From: an uncultured Mycoplasmatota bacterium
GTDB lineage: Bacteria; Bacillota_I; Bacilli_A; RF39; UBA660
DNA: 63,770 bases
NCBI GenBank assembly: GCA_900544625.1
Contig: UQVR01000003.1
Span: forward strand, 1-63,770
Direction: 5' to 3'
Below the pieces are notes generated by a model, which saw only the letters and a program-made list of their open reading frames with translations, was not told where the DNA came from and searched no databases. This document shows positions 24,642-34,239 of this stretch, in pieces. The first letter of the stretch is position 1. Every line of letters begins with the position of its first letter. The translations under genes and the position numbers were made by a program.

Positions 24642-25760
24642 ATGAAAAAAATAACCATCTTAGCTTTACATTTAAATTTTGGAGGAGTAGAAAAGTATAT
24701 ATCTTCATTATGTAAAATGCTTGAAGACGACTATGATATTGAGTTAATAGTTACATATAGAAGTAAACCAGCCTTTGATTTTAGTAGAAAAATTAAGATT
24801 AGGTATTTAATAGATGGCATGCCAAATAAGGACGAATTTAAAAAAAGTTTAAAGAATAAACAAATTTTTAAAACTTTTAAAGAAGGAATTATAGCTGCTA
24901 AAATGCTATTATTAAAGAGAATATTAAATATAAAGGCCATAAAAAACATAGAAAGCGATTATATTATTACAACTAGAGAATTTCATAGTAAGTTAGTTGG
25001 AAAATACGCAAAAAAGAATATAGTAAAAATAGCTACTGAACATAATTATCATAATAATGACGTTAAGTATGTGAATAAACTTTTAAAGTCCGTAGCCAAT
25101 TTCAACTTTTTAGTAGTGGTTTCCAATGAATTAAAAGAATATTACAATAAATTGTCAAAGACAAAAGTTGTATATATACCAAATACTATTGATTTTATTC
25201 CTAAAGAAAAAAGTAAATTAAATAAAAATAACATTGTTGCAGTTGGAAGGTTTTCAAAAGAAAAAGGGTTTGTAGATTTGATTGATGTTTTTAAATTAGT
25301 GAATAATGAAATTGATGATTCAAAATTGTATTTAATAGGTGATGGAAATCAAATGCCATTGATAAAAGAAAAAATTGATAATTATGGATTAAATGGTAAA
25401 GTGATATTAACAGGATTTTTATCTCAATCAGAAATAAAAAATTTTTATTTAGAATCGAAATTATATGTTATGACTTCTTATACCGAAAGTTTTGGGCTTG
25501 TCTTAATTGAAGCAATGAGTTACGGACTTCCTTGTGTCGCATTTGATTGTGCTTCTGGTGCTCGTGAAATAATTAATGAAAATAATGGTGTTTTAATAAG
25601 TGATCGAAACAGCCAAGATATGGCAAAAGAAATTATTAAATTATTTAAAGATTCTGAAAGATTAAAAAAACTTGCTGCACAGACTTTAAATACTTGCAAA
25701 AAGTATTCAATGGATGAAGTAAAACAAAAATGGATGAACTTGTTGGAGGATAAAAAATGA
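24642..25760 (+). CDS. glycosyltransferase family 4
   Basis: The 372 aa protein has a GT-B fold. The N-terminal ITILALHLNFGGVEKY binds the acceptor side. The C-terminal half has VAVGRFSKEKGF, LIGDGNQMPLIKEKI and TSYTESFGLVLIEAMSYGLP, the donor-binding EX7E motif of GT4 retaining enzymes. There are no membrane segments. It would add a sugar to the undecaprenyl-linked precursor. GGAG precedes ATG 24642, and its stop overlaps the ATG of the TagA-like gene (ATGA). Confidence 0.92.
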   Translation: MKKITILALHLNFGGVEKYISSLCKMLEDDYDIELIVTYRSKPAFDFSRKIKIRYLIDGMPNKDEFKKSLKNKQIFKTFKEGIIAAKMLLLKRILNIKAIKNIESDYIITTREFHSKLVGKYAKKNIVKIATEHNYHNNDVKYVNKLLKSVANFNFLVVVSNELKEYYNKLSKTKVVYIPNTIDFIPKEKSKLNKNNIVAVGRFSKEKGFVDLIDVFKLVNNEIDDSKLYLIGDGNQMPLIKEKIDNYGLNGKVILTGFLSQSEIKNFYLESKLYVMTSYTESFGLVLIEAMSYGLPCVAFDCASGAREIINENNGVLISDRNSQDMAKEIIKLFKDSERLKKLAAQTLNTCKKYSMDEVKQKWMNLLEDKK

Positions 25761-26467
25761 AAAAATATTTAAAAATAATATATGAAAAAAGTGAGAAAGA
25801 ATATTTTAATTTGTTAAAAGAGTATTTAGAAAATAATGAAAAGAAGTTTATCATAACTGCTAATCCAGAAACGCTAACGATGGCTGAAACTGATGAAGAA
25901 GTAAGTAAGATGTTACTAGATAAAAATAACAGTGTAGTTCCTGATGGAATCGCTATTGTTAAGGCTTGTAAAACGCTTGATATTCCTGTGACAGAAAGAA
26001 TTGCGGGGGTAGACATTGCAGAATATTTGTTACATGAAGCATCACAATTAAAGAAAAAAGTTTATTTGTTTGGTAGTAAACAAGAAGTTATAGATGGAAT
26101 GAAAAATGTAATTAAAAAGAAATATTCTGGAATAAAACTAGTAGGTGCTACAAATGGATACATTGAAGATAAAGATAAAGAATTTGAAAATATAAAAAAA
26201 GCTAAACCTGATGTAATCATGGTTGCTTTGGGAATTCCTTATCAAGAAAAATTAATTTATAAGCATTTAAAAGATTTTGAGAAAGGAATATTCATTGGTG
26301 TTGGTGGTTCATTTGATGTTTTAAGTGGTACTAAAAAAAGAGCCCCTAAAATATTTATAAAATTAAATTTAGAATGGCTGTATAGAATTATGTGTGAACC
26401 TAAAAGATTAAAAAGATTTTGGAATAATAATGTTAAATTTATATTAAAAATAAAAAAAGAAAAATAG
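25757..26467 (+). CDS. WecG/TagA/CpsF family glycosyltransferase (GT26)
   Basis: The 236 aa protein has the family motifs TANPETLTMAETDEEV, VPDGIAIVKACK, TERIAGVDI, LFGSKQEVIDG, VALGIPYQEKLI and, near the end, GVGGSFDVLSGTKKRAP followed by LEWLYRI. TagA adds ManNAc to undecaprenyl-linked GlcNAc to complete the teichoic acid linkage unit. Here the TagO-like and UDP-GlcNAc 2-epimerase genes flank it in the same region, which fits that role. It overlaps the GT4 gene by four bases. Another hexosamine donor is possible. Confidence 0.92.
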   Translation: MKKYLKIIYEKSEKEYFNLLKEYLENNEKKFIITANPETLTMAETDEEVSKMLLDKNNSVVPDGIAIVKACKTLDIPVTERIAGVDIAEYLLHEASQLKKKVYLFGSKQEVIDGMKNVIKKKYSGIKLVGATNGYIEDKDKEFENIKKAKPDVIMVALGIPYQEKLIYKHLKDFEKGIFIGVGGSFDVLSGTKKRAPKIFIKLNLEWLYRIMCEPKRLKRFWNNNVKFILKIKKEK

Positions 26468-26510
26468 ATTATAATTTATAAAGTTATTAAAGAAAATAGA
26501 GGAAAATGAA

Positions 26511-27686
26511 ATGAATAAAGTAAAGATCAAACAATTAATTAACATAATGTTCTTGATATGTATTTTTATATATATTTTATTTAGTTTAATAAGGTCTTTT
26601 GTTAGACCAGATGAAATTATTGAAATGGAAAATCGGTATGCAAATAAATATGATTCAATTTCTTTAAAAAAGTATGTTGATGGGAGTATACAAAAAAATA
26701 TAGAAAACACGTTATCAGATCAAGTTATATTGTCTTCAAGATTAAAAAAAGGTAACAATTATATAAAAGGTTTAACATTAAAAGCGTATGTTGATTTATA
26801 TTATAAAAAACATGATTTAGATTACCTAAATGCAGGCGATGTTAATTTTTATGGTCCAGAAAATTTGGTTTATTATTATAGAGATTTAAATAATATATCT
26901 CAATATTTAGATAAAAAAATTGAAAACTATAATTCTTTTGCAAATAAGAATAAAGATGTTGATGTATATTTATATTATATAGAAAAAGATACAGATATAA
27001 ACTTTAAAACTGATAAAAAAATTGATATTTTTGAATATCTTCAAAAAAGATTAAATAATATTAAAGATTCTAAGTTTGAAATTGATAACTTTGAAGATTT
27101 TAAAGAATATTTTTATAAAACTGATCATCATTGGAACTATAAGGGTTCATATAAAGCCTATACTGAAGTTTTGGATTTAATGAATATAAGTAATCCAGTT
27201 AAGTATGCTGATGAGATTTGTTTAAGTAAAAGTTTTAGTGGGTCAAAAGCAAGTGCATCTGTTTTTAATAGAATTATGAAAGATGATTTTTGTGCTTATA
27301 ACTTTAATTTTAGTAATTTAGATATTACTGTTAATGGTGAGAAAAAAGACTATGGTGCTCAAGCTGAATTTTTTAATAATACTACTGACCTAAATATTAC
27401 TTATGGTAATTTTTATGGTTGGGATGATGGAGAAGTAATATTTAAAAATAATAATAGTGATTCTAAAGATAATTTACTTGTAATTGGTGAATCTTATGAT
27501 AATGCAATATTAAAATTGTTGGCTGAAAAATATAATACAACAATATCCATTGATTTGAGAAATTATAAGTATTATATGCAAAAGGATTTTGATTTTCAAT
27601 ATTATAAAGAAAAGTATAATATTAATAAAGTTTTATTTATAGGAAATGTAGACTTTTATGTAATGGATGAGTTTATGGTTAATTAG
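26511..27686 (+). CDS. AlgJ/AlgX-like SGNH protein with DHHW motif
   Basis: One N-terminal membrane segment (about 8-28) is followed by an extracellular domain. FYKTDHHWNYKGSYKAY near residue 205 is the DHHW motif of the alginate O-acetyltransferase AlgJ/AlgX group, and LLVIGESYDNAIL near 325 is the matching SGNH serine block (GES in place of the usual GDS). The protein would move acetyl groups onto the exported polymer, using the MBOAT protein encoded ten bases downstream as donor. The 391 aa length is usual for this family. GAGGA precedes ATG 26511. Confidence 0.87.
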   Translation: MNKVKIKQLINIMFLICIFIYILFSLIRSFVRPDEIIEMENRYANKYDSISLKKYVDGSIQKNIENTLSDQVILSSRLKKGNNYIKGLTLKAYVDLYYKKHDLDYLNAGDVNFYGPENLVYYYRDLNNISQYLDKKIENYNSFANKNKDVDVYLYYIEKDTDINFKTDKKIDIFEYLQKRLNNIKDSKFEIDNFEDFKEYFYKTDHHWNYKGSYKAYTEVLDLMNISNPVKYADEICLSKSFSGSKASASVFNRIMKDDFCAYNFNFSNLDITVNGEKKDYGAQAEFFNNTTDLNITYGNFYGWDDGEVIFKNNNSDSKDNLLVIGESYDNAILKLLAEKYNTTISIDLRNYKYYMQKDFDFQYYKEKYNINKVLFIGNVDFYVMDEFMVN

Positions 27687-27695
27687 GAGGCAATT

Positions 27696-29105
27696 ATGTT
27701 ATTTAGTAGTACAACATTTATATTTATGTTTTTAACACTTTTATTAATTTTATATTTTCCAATTAAGAATATTAAGTATAGAAATATAATTTTGTTAATT
27801 TTTTCATTAATCTTTTATTCATGGGGAGAACCTAAATATATATTTTTAATGCTTTTAACAGTATTAATTGCTTATATTTTCGGATTATTAATCGATAAAT
27901 ATAGAAAAGATAAAAAGAAAAGTAAATTATTTTTAGTAATTAGTATAATACTTATTTTGTTAAATTTATTTATATTTAAATATTTAGATTTTAGTATTGG
28001 AATTATTAATAGTATATTTAAAACAAATATTGGTTTAACAAAACTAGTTTTACCAATAGGTATTAGTTTTTATACATTTCAAATATTATCGTATGTTATA
28101 GATTTGTATTGGGGTAAAGTTGGAGTTCAAAAAAACTATTTTAGATTACTTTTATATGTTTCATTTTTTCCTCAATTAATTGCTGGCCCGATTGTTAGAT
28201 ATGAGACAGTAGAAAAAGAAATTAGTGATAGAAAAACCACCTTAGATGGCTTTATATCTGGCTTCAAGAGATTTATTTGGGGGCTTGCAAAAAAAGTCAT
28301 TGTAGCAAATAATGTAGCAATTTTTTGCGATTATGTTTATAATAATTATTCTTCTTATGGAAGCAATATTTTGTGGGTTGCAGCTGTTTGTTATACGCTT
28401 CAAATATATTTTGATTTTTCAGGATATAGTGATATGGCTATTGGCTTAGGAAAAATGTTTGGCTTTAATTTTTTAGAAAACTTTAATTATCCATATATAG
28501 CAACTAGTATTAATGATTTTTGGAGAAGATGGCATATTTCTTTATCAACTTTCTTTAGAGATTATGTTTATATTCCTCTTGGAGGAAATCGTGTTAGCAA
28601 AATAAAATTCATTAGAAACATTTTTATTGTATGGCTATTAACTGGTATATGGCATGGAGCAAGCTATAATTTTATTTTATGGGGATTATATTATGCTATT
28701 TTACTACTAATTGAAAAAATGGTTACTGGCAAGTATATTGAAAAATTACCAAAAGTTTTAAAAATACTTTATTCTTTATTTTTTATAACGTTAGGTTGGG
28801 TAATATTTAGAGTTGAAAATATAAATGATTTAATATTAGTAATTAAGAAAATGTTTAGTTTTAATAATACAAGTTTTGTAACTTTGTTTAATAATAATGC
28901 TATGCTTATTTCCACTGCACCTTATATTATATTAGGAATATTTTTATCATTGCCAATTGATAAATGGTTTAAGGAAAAAGTTGATAAATCCAATAGCGTA
29001 ATACTTACTTTAATTGAAGATTTAATTCTTGGTGTATTGTTTGGAATTTCAATTATGTTTTTGGTAAGTAATTCATATAATCCATTTATATATTTTAGAT
29101 TTTAA
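27696..29105 (+). CDS. MBOAT family O-acyltransferase (AlgI/DltB-like)
   Basis: The 469 aa polytopic protein has LPIGISFYTFQILSYVIDLYW, FFPQLIAGPIVRY, INDFWRRWHISLSTFFRDYVYIPLGG (segments) and LTGIWHGASYNFILWG. These are the AlgI-type motifs, with the catalytic His in WHGA. It carries acyl groups across the membrane for the DHHW protein just upstream. It is the last gene of the long operon begun at 14701; no strong terminator is seen after it, only an 80-base gap with a possible TATAAT (29125-29130) before the epimerase gene. Confidence 0.93.
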   Translation: MLFSSTTFIFMFLTLLLILYFPIKNIKYRNIILLIFSLIFYSWGEPKYIFLMLLTVLIAYIFGLLIDKYRKDKKKSKLFLVISIILILLNLFIFKYLDFSIGIINSIFKTNIGLTKLVLPIGISFYTFQILSYVIDLYWGKVGVQKNYFRLLLYVSFFPQLIAGPIVRYETVEKEISDRKTTLDGFISGFKRFIWGLAKKVIVANNVAIFCDYVYNNYSSYGSNILWVAAVCYTLQIYFDFSGYSDMAIGLGKMFGFNFLENFNYPYIATSINDFWRRWHISLSTFFRDYVYIPLGGNRVSKIKFIRNIFIVWLLTGIWHGASYNFILWGLYYAILLLIEKMVTGKYIEKLPKVLKILYSLFFITLGWVIFRVENINDLILVIKKMFSFNNTSFVTLFNNNAMLISTAPYIILGIFLSLPIDKWFKEKVDKSNSVILTLIEDLILGVLFGISIMFLVSNSYNPFIYFRF

Positions 29106-29185
29106 TAAAATCGAGATCAAATTGTATAATTTTAAAATTAGCAAAAGTTGTAAAAAATGAAAGTTTAATCAGAAGGAGGATAAAA

Positions 29186-30292
29186 ATGATTAAAGTAATG
29201 AGTATATTTGGAACTAGACCAGAAGCTATAAAAATGGCACCTCTAGTAAAAGAATTAGAAAGAAGAAAAGAAATAGAAAGTATTGTTTGTGTAACTGCTC
29301 AACATAGAGAAATGCTTGATCAAGTGCTTAATACTTTTGATATTAAGCCAGATTATGATTTAAATATTATGAAGCAAGGTCAAAGTCTTGCAGATGTAAC
29401 AACTAGAGCATTAGTTGGACTTGAAGAGGTAATAAAAGAAGTTAAACCTGATATAGTTTTAGTTCATGGTGATACTACCACAACATTTGCAGGTGCACTA
29501 GCTGCTTTTTATAACCAAGTTGCTATTGGACATGTTGAAGCTGGACTTAGAACTTATGATAAATATTCACCATTTCCAGAAGAGATGAATCGTCAGTGTG
29601 TTGATAGAATGACAGATATGTATTTTGCACCAACGGAAATTAGTAAGAATAATTTACTTAAAGAAAATATTGATGAAAGTAAAATATATGTAACTGGAAA
29701 TACTGCAATTGATGCTATGTCTACGACCGTGGATGAAAATTATACACACCCAGAACTTGAATGGATTAAACCAGGAGAAAGAATGATTTTATTAACTGCT
29801 CATCGTAGAGAAAATCTTGGGGAACCAATGCGTCATATTTTCAGAGGTATTAAAAGAATAGTTGATGAATTTGATGATGTAAAGGTAATATATCCAATTC
29901 ATATGAATCCACGCGTAAGAGAAGTTGCAAATGAAGTATTTGGTGATGCTGATAGAGTTAAATTAATTGAACCGCTTGAAGTATTTGATTTTCATAATTT
30001 TCAAAACAAGTCATATATCATTTTAACTGATAGTGGAGGAATACAAGAAGAAGCACCAAGTTTAGGTAAACCAGTACTTGTTTTAAGAGATACAACAGAA
30101 AGACCAGAAGGAATAGCAGCAGGAACTCTAAAACTTGTGGGAACAGATGAAAAAGTAATATATGAAGAAACAAAAAAATTACTTACAAATAAAGAAGCTT
30201 ATGAAAAAATGAGTAAAGCATCCAATCCATATGGAGATGGACATGCAAGTGAAAGAATTGTAGATGCAATAGAAAAATATTTTAATAAATAA
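29186..30292 (+). CDS. wecB: UDP-N-acetylglucosamine 2-epimerase (non-hydrolysing)
   Basis: The 368 aa protein is the usual size. It shows FGTRPEAIKMAPLVKEL (8-24), VTAQHREMLDQVL, VLVHGDTTTTFAGALAAFY, HVEAGLRTYDKYSPFPEEMNR and LTDSGGIQEEAPSLGKPVL, the invariant motifs of the WecB/MnaA family. It interconverts UDP-GlcNAc and UDP-ManNAc, the donor used by the TagA-like enzyme. AGAAGGAGG precedes ATG 29186. It is followed by a hairpin. The gene closes the polysaccharide region. Confidence 0.96.
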   Translation: MIKVMSIFGTRPEAIKMAPLVKELERRKEIESIVCVTAQHREMLDQVLNTFDIKPDYDLNIMKQGQSLADVTTRALVGLEEVIKEVKPDIVLVHGDTTTTFAGALAAFYNQVAIGHVEAGLRTYDKYSPFPEEMNRQCVDRMTDMYFAPTEISKNNLLKENIDESKIYVTGNTAIDAMSTTVDENYTHPELEWIKPGERMILLTAHRRENLGEPMRHIFRGIKRIVDEFDDVKVIYPIHMNPRVREVANEVFGDADRVKLIEPLEVFDFHNFQNKSYIILTDSGGIQEEAPSLGKPVLVLRDTTERPEGIAAGTLKLVGTDEKVIYEETKKLLTNKEAYEKMSKASNPYGDGHASERIVDAIEKYFNK

Positions 30293-30296
30293 TTTT

Positions 30297-30330
30297 AAAA
30301 ACGATACACAATTAAAAAGTATCGTTTTAA
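30297..30330 (+). terminator. hairpin after the epimerase gene
   Basis: AAAACGATAC / GTATCGTTTT is a perfect 10-bp stem. The T run is short, so termination may be partial. Confidence 0.65.
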
Positions 30331-30373
30331 TATGTACTACAAAAATATAATTTTCTCAAATAAATATTTCCTC

Positions 30374-30402
30374 TTGATTATTTATCCATTTACCTTTATA
30401 AT
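30374..30402 (+). promoter_or_regulatory. promoter of the RNase Y gene
   Basis: TTGATT (30374-30379), 17 bases and TATAAT (30397-30402). The leader to ATG 30462 is about 50 nt, with GGAGG just before the start. Confidence 0.75.
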
Positions 30403-30461
30403 AAAATTGTAGAGATATAAATGTATTAAAATATATTCTATAGAAAAATTGGAGGATTTAA

Positions 30462-32015
30462 ATGGAAAACATTCTTTTTGCCATTTTATCCCTTATTGTT
30501 GGAATTGTTATTGGATGTGGATTATTTTATGCAGTACTTGTCAATAAAACATCTAAATCCATGAAAAATGCTAATAAACTAATTGAAGATGCAAAGAAAG
30601 AAGCAGAAAAAAACAAAAGAGATGCATTACTTGAACTAAAACAAGAATCTTATAGATTGCGTCAAGAAACTGATGCAGAAATAAAATCAAGAAAAGCAGA
30701 AATATTACAATCTGAAGATAGATTATTAACTAGAGAAAATAATCTTGATAAAAGAGAAGAAATGTTACAAACTCGTGATAATGCATTACAAGAAAAAGAA
30801 AATGATTTATTAGCAAAACAAAAGAATTTACAAGAAAAAGAGGACAAAATGGATGCGCTATTAAAAGATGAACTTGCGCAACTTGAAAAAATTGCTGGAT
30901 ATAGCAAAGAAAAAGCACGAAAATTAATAATGGAACGTGTTGAAAGTGATATGGAATTAGAAATAACTAACTATATCAAAGAAGAAGAAGCAAAAGCTAG
31001 ACTTGAAGCTCATGAAGTGGCTAAACAACTAATTGTAAGCAGTATGGAAAGATATGCTGATGATGTTGTTGGAAATCAAACAGTAAGTACAATTGATTTA
31101 CCAAACGATGATATGAAAGGTAGATTAATCGGTCGTGAAGGAAGAAATATTAGAACTATTGAATCAGTAACGGGAGTTGATTTAATAATTGATGATACAC
31201 CTGAAGCAATTAGTTTATCATCATTTGATCCATTACGAAGAGAAATTGCTAAAATTACAATTGAAACATTAATTAAAGATGGAAGAATACATCCAGGTAG
31301 AATTGAAGAAGTTTATGATAAGACATTAAAAGATGTTAATGCTAGAATTATTCAAATTGGAAATCAAACAATTAATGATTTAGGAATAACTAAAATGGAT
31401 CCTGAATTAGTAACATTAATTGGTAAGTTAAATTTCCGTACAAGCTATGGTCAAAATGCTTTGAAACATTCCATTGAAGTTGCAAATCTTTGTGGATTGA
31501 TGGCTGCAGAGCTTGGTGAAAATGTAACACTTGCTAAAAGAGCTGGTCTATTACATGACATTGGAAAATCTATTGACTTTGAAGTTGAAGGAAGCCATGT
31601 TGAAATAGGGTTAGAGTTCGCTAAAAGACATCATGAACCAGATGTAGTACTAGATGCTATTGCATCACATCATGGGGATATTGAAGCAAAATCAACAATT
31701 GCCGTTTTAGTTGCTATTGCCGATACTTTATCAGCAGCAAGACCTGGAGCAAGAAATGATTCCCTAGAAAATTACATCAAGAGACTTGAACAACTTGAGG
31801 AAATTGGAAACTCATATGAAGGAGTTGAAAAGACATTCGCAATGCAAGCTGGTCGTGAACTTCGAGTAATTGTTAAACCTCAAGAAGTTGATGATGCTAA
31901 AAGTTACAAAATTGCTAGAGATATTAAAGAACAAATTGAAAATGAAATGCAATATCCTGGTACAATAAAAGTAACCGTAATAAGAGAAACAAGAGTACAA
32001 GAAGAAGCTAAATAA
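30462..32015 (+). CDS. rny: ribonuclease Y
   Basis: RNase Y is a membrane-bound endonuclease that starts mRNA decay. The N-terminal helix (about 4-24) is followed by a long Lys/Glu coiled coil (30-150), a KH domain with RLIGREGRNIRTIESVTGVD (about 221-240), and an HD domain with LLHDIGKS (metal-binding His-Asp) near 367 and SHHGD further on. The 517 aa length is that of the family. Start ATG 30462 has GGAGG. It is a separate transcript with its own promoter and a terminator after the stop. Confidence 0.97.
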   Translation: MENILFAILSLIVGIVIGCGLFYAVLVNKTSKSMKNANKLIEDAKKEAEKNKRDALLELKQESYRLRQETDAEIKSRKAEILQSEDRLLTRENNLDKREEMLQTRDNALQEKENDLLAKQKNLQEKEDKMDALLKDELAQLEKIAGYSKEKARKLIMERVESDMELEITNYIKEEEAKARLEAHEVAKQLIVSSMERYADDVVGNQTVSTIDLPNDDMKGRLIGREGRNIRTIESVTGVDLIIDDTPEAISLSSFDPLRREIAKITIETLIKDGRIHPGRIEEVYDKTLKDVNARIIQIGNQTINDLGITKMDPELVTLIGKLNFRTSYGQNALKHSIEVANLCGLMAAELGENVTLAKRAGLLHDIGKSIDFEVEGSHVEIGLEFAKRHHEPDVVLDAIASHHGDIEAKSTIAVLVAIADTLSAARPGARNDSLENYIKRLEQLEEIGNSYEGVEKTFAMQAGRELRVIVKPQEVDDAKSYKIARDIKEQIENEMQYPGTIKVTVIRETRVQEEAK

Positions 32016-32030
32016 GTTTCTTCTTTTTTG
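32001..32030 (+). terminator. terminator of the RNase Y gene
   Basis: GAAGAA / TTCTTC around the stop codon, followed by six T. Confidence 0.65.
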
Positions 32031-32110
32031 GTTAAAAATTACTTTATTATATTGTCGAATTATGATATTATAAATACATAAGAAAAAAAATATAAAGGAG
32101 TAAAAAATAA

Positions 32111-33145
32111 ATGAAAAAAGCATTAAGTATAATAGGAAAAGTATTTTCGTTTTTAGGTGTTACTTTAGGAATGATTTTCATTGCCTTAGTTTTAACAATC
32201 ACATTAATTTGTCATGGACCAAGTGAAAGTGCCAAAGAATTGTTTGCAACCACAATATTAGAAACTGGCCAATTAAAGTTTTTAGCAAATGTATTCTTAA
32301 GTAAAGATGAATTACAAAAAATAGTGGATAAAAATTCTTTACAAGAGATGGATGATGAAGTGGATAAAAATTTAATTAATACTGAAGGAAACAAAGAAAA
32401 AGAATTAATTGAAATTCACAATGTTAGTGGAGATGGTTTTGAAGGAACAATGATGGTTGTAAATGATCCATCAAAGATTAGTTTAGCAACAACATATCCG
32501 TGGGGAGAATACGGAAAAGAACTTGGTGTAATCGTAGATGAAGCCGGAGCAATCGCTGGGGTTAATGGAGGAATTTACTATTCAAGTGGTAATAAAGGTG
32601 GAAGACCATATGGAGTTACTGTAAGTAATGGTGAAATTCAAGATATAACACTAGGTTGGTCTGGACTATATTTAATTGGTTTTGATGAAAATAATCTACT
32701 TCGAATCATAAGTCTAGAAGGAATGAATAAAAGTGCTGTTGAAAAAATGGTAAAAGAAGAAAAGATTAGGGATGCAATATCATTTCAAGAAGAATCATCT
32801 GATGCTAATAACCATTTTGTTAAATTAATCATAAATGGTGAAAAAAGAGAACTTAGTGGTAAAGGTAGTGGACAAAACCCAAGAACAGCAATTGGACAAA
32901 GAAAAGACGGAAGTGTACTTATTCTTGTAACAGATGGTCGAGGAAAAAATGGTCATCTTGGTGCAACCGCATCTGATTTAATTGAAATTATGGCAGAATA
33001 TGGTGCAGTAAACGCAGCCAATGTAGATGGAGGAAGTTCATCTTCATTATATTATAATAAAAAATATTTAAGAACTAGTGTAACATTTTATTACACCAAC
33101 TCATCATGGAGATTACCAACAGCATTTGTAGTAAAGGATAATTAA
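32111..33145 (+). CDS. phosphodiester glycosidase family protein (NAGPA domain)
   Basis: An N-terminal membrane segment (about 15-38) precedes an extracellular NAGPA-type domain: IAGVNGGIYYSSG, GRPYGVTVSNGEI, NPRTAIGQRKDGSVLILV and NAANVDGGSSSSLYY, the conserved glycine-rich motifs of the family. These proteins cleave or bind phosphodiester-linked N-acetylglucosamine. Bacterial members occur in exopolysaccharide and teichoic acid gene clusters. AAAGGAG precedes ATG 32111. It is followed two bases later by an anchored protein and then a GT2 enzyme, so the three form an envelope operon next to the polysaccharide locus. Confidence 0.9.
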   Translation: MKKALSIIGKVFSFLGVTLGMIFIALVLTITLICHGPSESAKELFATTILETGQLKFLANVFLSKDELQKIVDKNSLQEMDDEVDKNLINTEGNKEKELIEIHNVSGDGFEGTMMVVNDPSKISLATTYPWGEYGKELGVIVDEAGAIAGVNGGIYYSSGNKGGRPYGVTVSNGEIQDITLGWSGLYLIGFDENNLLRIISLEGMNKSAVEKMVKEEKIRDAISFQEESSDANNHFVKLIINGEKRELSGKGSGQNPRTAIGQRKDGSVLILVTDGRGKNGHLGATASDLIEIMAEYGAVNAANVDGGSSSSLYYNKKYLRTSVTFYYTNSSWRLPTAFVVKDN

Positions 33146-33146
33146 T

Positions 33147-34238
33147 ATGACAAAATCTAGAAGAAACAATTCATTATTTAAAAAAAGTTTAATAATATAC
33201 ACTCTAATCGCAGCAGTATTAGTTGTAGTTTTCTTAATTTATATATTTTTAACATTAAAGTCTTACGAAAAAGGTCAAACAACTAATGTTATAAAAGATA
33301 CAATTTTATCTTTAGATGATAGCACTCTAAAAGAATATTTGAAAGATAATAAACAAAGTGAAGACTTATTAAATGAATATAAAAAACAAATAAATGATAA
33401 AAATGTAAAAATAGTAAAAAAAGATAAGGATAATTATGAAGTAATATTAAATAATAGAGTATTATTTGAAATTACTACCAAATTTATTAGTACTGAAACT
33501 AAATTAGGAATATTTAGTTATGAAAAAAGAGAAATTACAAGCATTAAACCAAATTTGGAAAGAGGACTAATATTTTATGATGTTACAATACCAAGCACAT
33601 ATAAATTATATGTTAATAATAAGTTAGTGGAAGAACCAACAACAAAAGAAAAATATAAAAATTTAGATAATATGTATCAAAATGATTCGATGCCATACAT
33701 GGCAACATATGAAATAAATGGATTAACAAAAGAAGAAAGTATTAAAGTTGTAAATGAATATGACGAAGAAGTAAAATTAAAACAAAATAAATATTCTTAT
33801 ACTTTAGAAAAGAATTATATAAATGTTGATTCTTATGATGAAGCTAAAAAATATTTAAGTAGTGAAGTAGATATTTGGGATTTTGCTCACAAATGGAGTT
33901 TATTCTTAACAAATGATTTAAGCGGGTTAGCTCATGGATATAATACCATAAAAACATACTTTATTGAAGGAACATCAATGAGTAAGCAAGCATATAACTG
34001 GGCACATGGAATTGATATTAACTTTACAAGTAGACATAAACTAAAAGATCCTACTTTTACAAATGAAAAGTTAAATAATTTCACTATTTATAGTAAAGAT
34101 GCCTTTTCTTGTGAAATATATTTAGAAAAAAATATGATAGTAAATGGAAAAGATCAATTAGATGTAATGCATGACTATATATACTTTATAAAAGATAATG
34201 GAGTATGGAAAGTTGTAAATATTAAAGCGGGGGAATAA
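33147..34238 (+). CDS. membrane-anchored extracytoplasmic protein, 363 aa
   Basis: A basic N-terminus and one hydrophobic segment (about 15-38) are followed by 320 polar residues outside the membrane, rich in Lys, Asp and Tyr. No domain is recognised with certainty; the last 100 residues could be an NTF2-like fold. It sits two bases after the glycosidase gene and one base before the GT2 gene, so it is coupled to both. Its layout resembles the protein at 6070, which is likewise placed between two envelope enzymes. Confidence 0.75.
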   Translation: MTKSRRNNSLFKKSLIIYTLIAAVLVVVFLIYIFLTLKSYEKGQTTNVIKDTILSLDDSTLKEYLKDNKQSEDLLNEYKKQINDKNVKIVKKDKDNYEVILNNRVLFEITTKFISTETKLGIFSYEKREITSIKPNLERGLIFYDVTIPSTYKLYVNNKLVEEPTTKEKYKNLDNMYQNDSMPYMATYEINGLTKEESIKVVNEYDEEVKLKQNKYSYTLEKNYINVDSYDEAKKYLSSEVDIWDFAHKWSLFLTNDLSGLAHGYNTIKTYFIEGTSMSKQAYNWAHGIDINFTSRHKLKDPTFTNEKLNNFTIYSKDAFSCEIYLEKNMIVNGKDQLDVMHDYIYFIKDNGVWKVVNIKAGE

Positions 34239-34239
34239 G

